In this document: positions 62,920 to 64,000 of the stretch, one piece after another
How positions within the stretch are numbered: the first letter of the stretch is position 1
Layout of the letters: every line of letters starts with the position of its first letter
Source of the DNA: Congregibacter litoralis KT71
Lineage (GTDB): Bacteria > Pseudomonadota > Gammaproteobacteria > Pseudomonadales > Halieaceae
DNA length: 64,000 bases
Direction of reading: 5' to 3'
Assembly (NCBI RefSeq): GCF_000153125.2
Contig: NZ_CM002299.1
Coordinates: 1,306,324-1,370,323, forward strand
The notes under the pieces: generated by a model
The model's database searches: none
Seen by the model: only the letters and a program-made list of their open reading frames with translations
What the model was told of the DNA's origin: nothing
Translations under genes and position numbers: made by a program

Positions 62920-63888
62920 ATGAAAAAAGTAGAAATACAGTCAGTGGGTGGTCCCGAGGTACTCCGCCTCGTCGATGCGGAGCTGGAGGCGCCGGGACCC
63001 GGCATGGTGCGGGTCGCGAATCGCGCCATCGGCCTGAATTACATCGATACCTATCATCGCAGTGGTCTTTACCCCTTACCACTTCCTACGGGCATCGGTC
63101 TTGAGGGCGCGGGCGTCGTGGAGGCCATTGGCGACGGTGTGGACCTGGCCGTGGGCGATCGCGTTGCCTATTGCGCCGCAGGTTTTGGCGCCTACAGCGA
63201 GGCGATCAATCTTCCGGCGGAGCGCCTGGTGGCGATACCCGAGGGTATCGATTTTGATACCGCCGCTGCGGTGCTTTTAAAAGGCGCGACGGTGGAGTAT
63301 CTGATTCAGCGCACCTATGCCTTGACGGCCGGTGAGCAGACTCTTTTCCCCGCGGCGGCGGGCGGTGTGGGTTTGATTTTTGGTCAATGGGCTGCGGCCC
63401 TGGGTGCCGAGCTTATCGGCACCGTCAGTAGCGAGGCTAAGCGCGAGCTGGCTCTGGCGAATGGCTATACGCACTGTTTTTTGAGTGATGAGCCGGATCT
63501 CGTCGCCAAAGTGCGGGAAATCACCGGCGGTAAAATGCTCCCTGTCGTCTATGACGGTGTGGGTGCTGCCACGTTCACCGACTCCCTGGACTGTCTCGCG
63601 CCCCGGGGTCTGATGGTGAGTTTCGGTAACGCCTCGGGGAGTCCGCCGCCTTTTGATTTGCAGCAGCTTGCTGCGCGCGGTTCCCTGTACATCACCCGGC
63701 CGAGTCTCATGGCCTATGTGGCAAGCAAAGAGGAAATGCGTGCCAGCGCGGCGGCGGTTTTTGATCGGGTCCTGGACGGGCGTATCAAGGTGACCATCGC
63801 CCAGCGTTACCCCCTGGCAGAGGTACAGCGCGCCCACGCGGAACTGGAAGCGCGTCGCACCGTGGGGTCCTCGCTACTCTTGCCCTGA
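62920..63888 (+). CDS. NADPH:quinone reductase (zeta-crystallin type)
   Basis: A 322-residue medium-chain reductase without zinc ligands. The N-terminal catalytic-domain segment NYIDTYHRSGLYP and the nucleotide-binding AAAGGVGLIFGQWAAALGAE are typical of QOR1/Qor proteins, which reduce quinones using NADPH. The C-terminus HAELEARRTVGSSLLLP is the usual family end. It starts 31 bp after the pterin gene on the same strand; GGTGAAGCA is a weak RBS. Confidence 0.9.
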   Translation: MKKVEIQSVGGPEVLRLVDAELEAPGPGMVRVANRAIGLNYIDTYHRSGLYPLPLPTGIGLEGAGVVEAIGDGVDLAVGDRVAYCAAGFGAYSEAINLPAERLVAIPEGIDFDTAAAVLLKGATVEYLIQRTYALTAGEQTLFPAAAGGVGLIFGQWAAALGAELIGTVSSEAKRELALANGYTHCFLSDEPDLVAKVREITGGKMLPVVYDGVGAATFTDSLDCLAPRGLMVSFGNASGSPPPFDLQQLAARGSLYITRPSLMAYVASKEEMRASAAAVFDRVLDGRIKVTIAQRYPLAEVQRAHAELEARRTVGSSLLLP

Positions 63889-63999
63889 GTCCTGCCCGGT
63901 ACTCATCGCTTCGGTGTCCGCGATGCCCGCTGCGGCCAGCAGGGACGCCTCGGTCTGAGGGCCTACAAGCACTGTGGTTAGCGTCCCCTGGGGATCAAT
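63874..63999 (-). CDS. 3' end of an unrecognised gene at the right edge
   Basis: On the minus strand one frame is open from the window edge for 41 codons to a TAG at 63874, while the other two minus-strand frames hit stops at once. The residues (TLTTVLVGPQTEASLLAAAG, then acidic and Gly/Ser-rich) look like a natural C-terminal tail. The family is not recognisable. If real, it overlaps the end of the quinone reductase gene by 15 bp in convergent orientation. Confidence 0.4.
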   Translation of the reverse strand: MDPQGTLTTVLVGPQTEASLLAAAGIADTEAMSTGQDSGQE

Positions 64000-64000
64000 C

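Overview
The window is a 64 kb piece of a moderately GC-rich gammaproteobacterial chromosome. It carries most of a purple-bacterial photosynthesis gene cluster (PGC, about 1-34.1 kb) followed by ordinary gammaproteobacterial housekeeping genes (about 38-64 kb). Three things together point to an aerobic anoxygenic phototroph of the OM60/NOR5 type (Halieaceae: Congregibacter, Luminiphilus and relatives): the O2-dependent cyclase gene acsF, the puf order LMC-BA, and gammaproteobacterial neighbours (rsxABCDGE, metG-mrp-dcd, purMN-DUF2066-perM-hda). The lineage is inferred from gene content; no database search was made.

Photosynthesis region. crtC runs off the left edge (minus strand) and is divergent from a long plus-strand run crtE-crtF-bchC-bchX-bchY-bchZ-pufQ-like-pufL-pufM-pufC-pufB-pufA-idi. 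A convergent minus-strand superoperon follows, read from 26.6 kb down to 12.0 kb: bchF-bchN-bchB-bchH-bchL-bchM-lhaA-puhA-puhB-puhC-puhE, then hemN, which has its own promoter. ppsR, bchG, a second PucC-family transporter gene, bchP and a 91-codon membrane ORF read rightward from 26.8 kb. acsF (minus) and a BLUF blue-light receptor gene (plus) are divergent at 33.4 kb. A strong bidirectional terminator hairpin closes the cluster.

Regulation. PpsR/CrtJ operators (TGT-N12-ACA, often GTCA-N8-TGAC) are visible at every divergent or leading promoter of the cluster: crtC/crtE, bchC, bchF/ppsR, bchG and acsF/BLUF. Those at bchC and bchG are tandem pairs with exactly 8 bp between them, and they overlap recognisable -35 and -10 elements. 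ppsR is encoded inside the cluster, so this looks like a compact light- and oxygen-responsive regulon in which the BLUF protein could be an extra blue-light input.

How the genes fit together. hemN supplies protoporphyrin precursors. bchH and bchM, acsF, bchLNB, bchF, bchXYZ, bchC and bchG/bchP build bacteriochlorophyll a. idi and crtE feed isoprenoids to carotenoids and to the pigment tail, and crtF and crtC make spheroidene or spirilloxanthin-type carotenoids. puf and puh genes encode the reaction centre, the LH1 antenna and their assembly factors. bchI, bchD, crtI, crtB, crtD and bchE are not in the window.

Right part. A large Ig-like-repeat lipoprotein gene and an NRAMP-like transporter gene (34.1-38.1 kb) lie between the PGC and housekeeping genes. 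Then come a GT2 glycosyltransferase, a hypothetical gene and rimI, the rsx/rnf electron-transport operon, metG/mrp/dcd, purN/purM with DUF2066/PerM/Hda, an Lrp-type regulator divergent from a fused indolepyruvate:ferredoxin oxidoreductase and an amino-acid dehydrogenase (with a near-consensus Lrp box), and finally a queuosine-precursor transporter, an SDR, a PTPS-III-like pterin enzyme and a quinone reductase. No rRNA, tRNA, CRISPR array or insertion sequence was seen. No gap between genes exceeds 300 bp.
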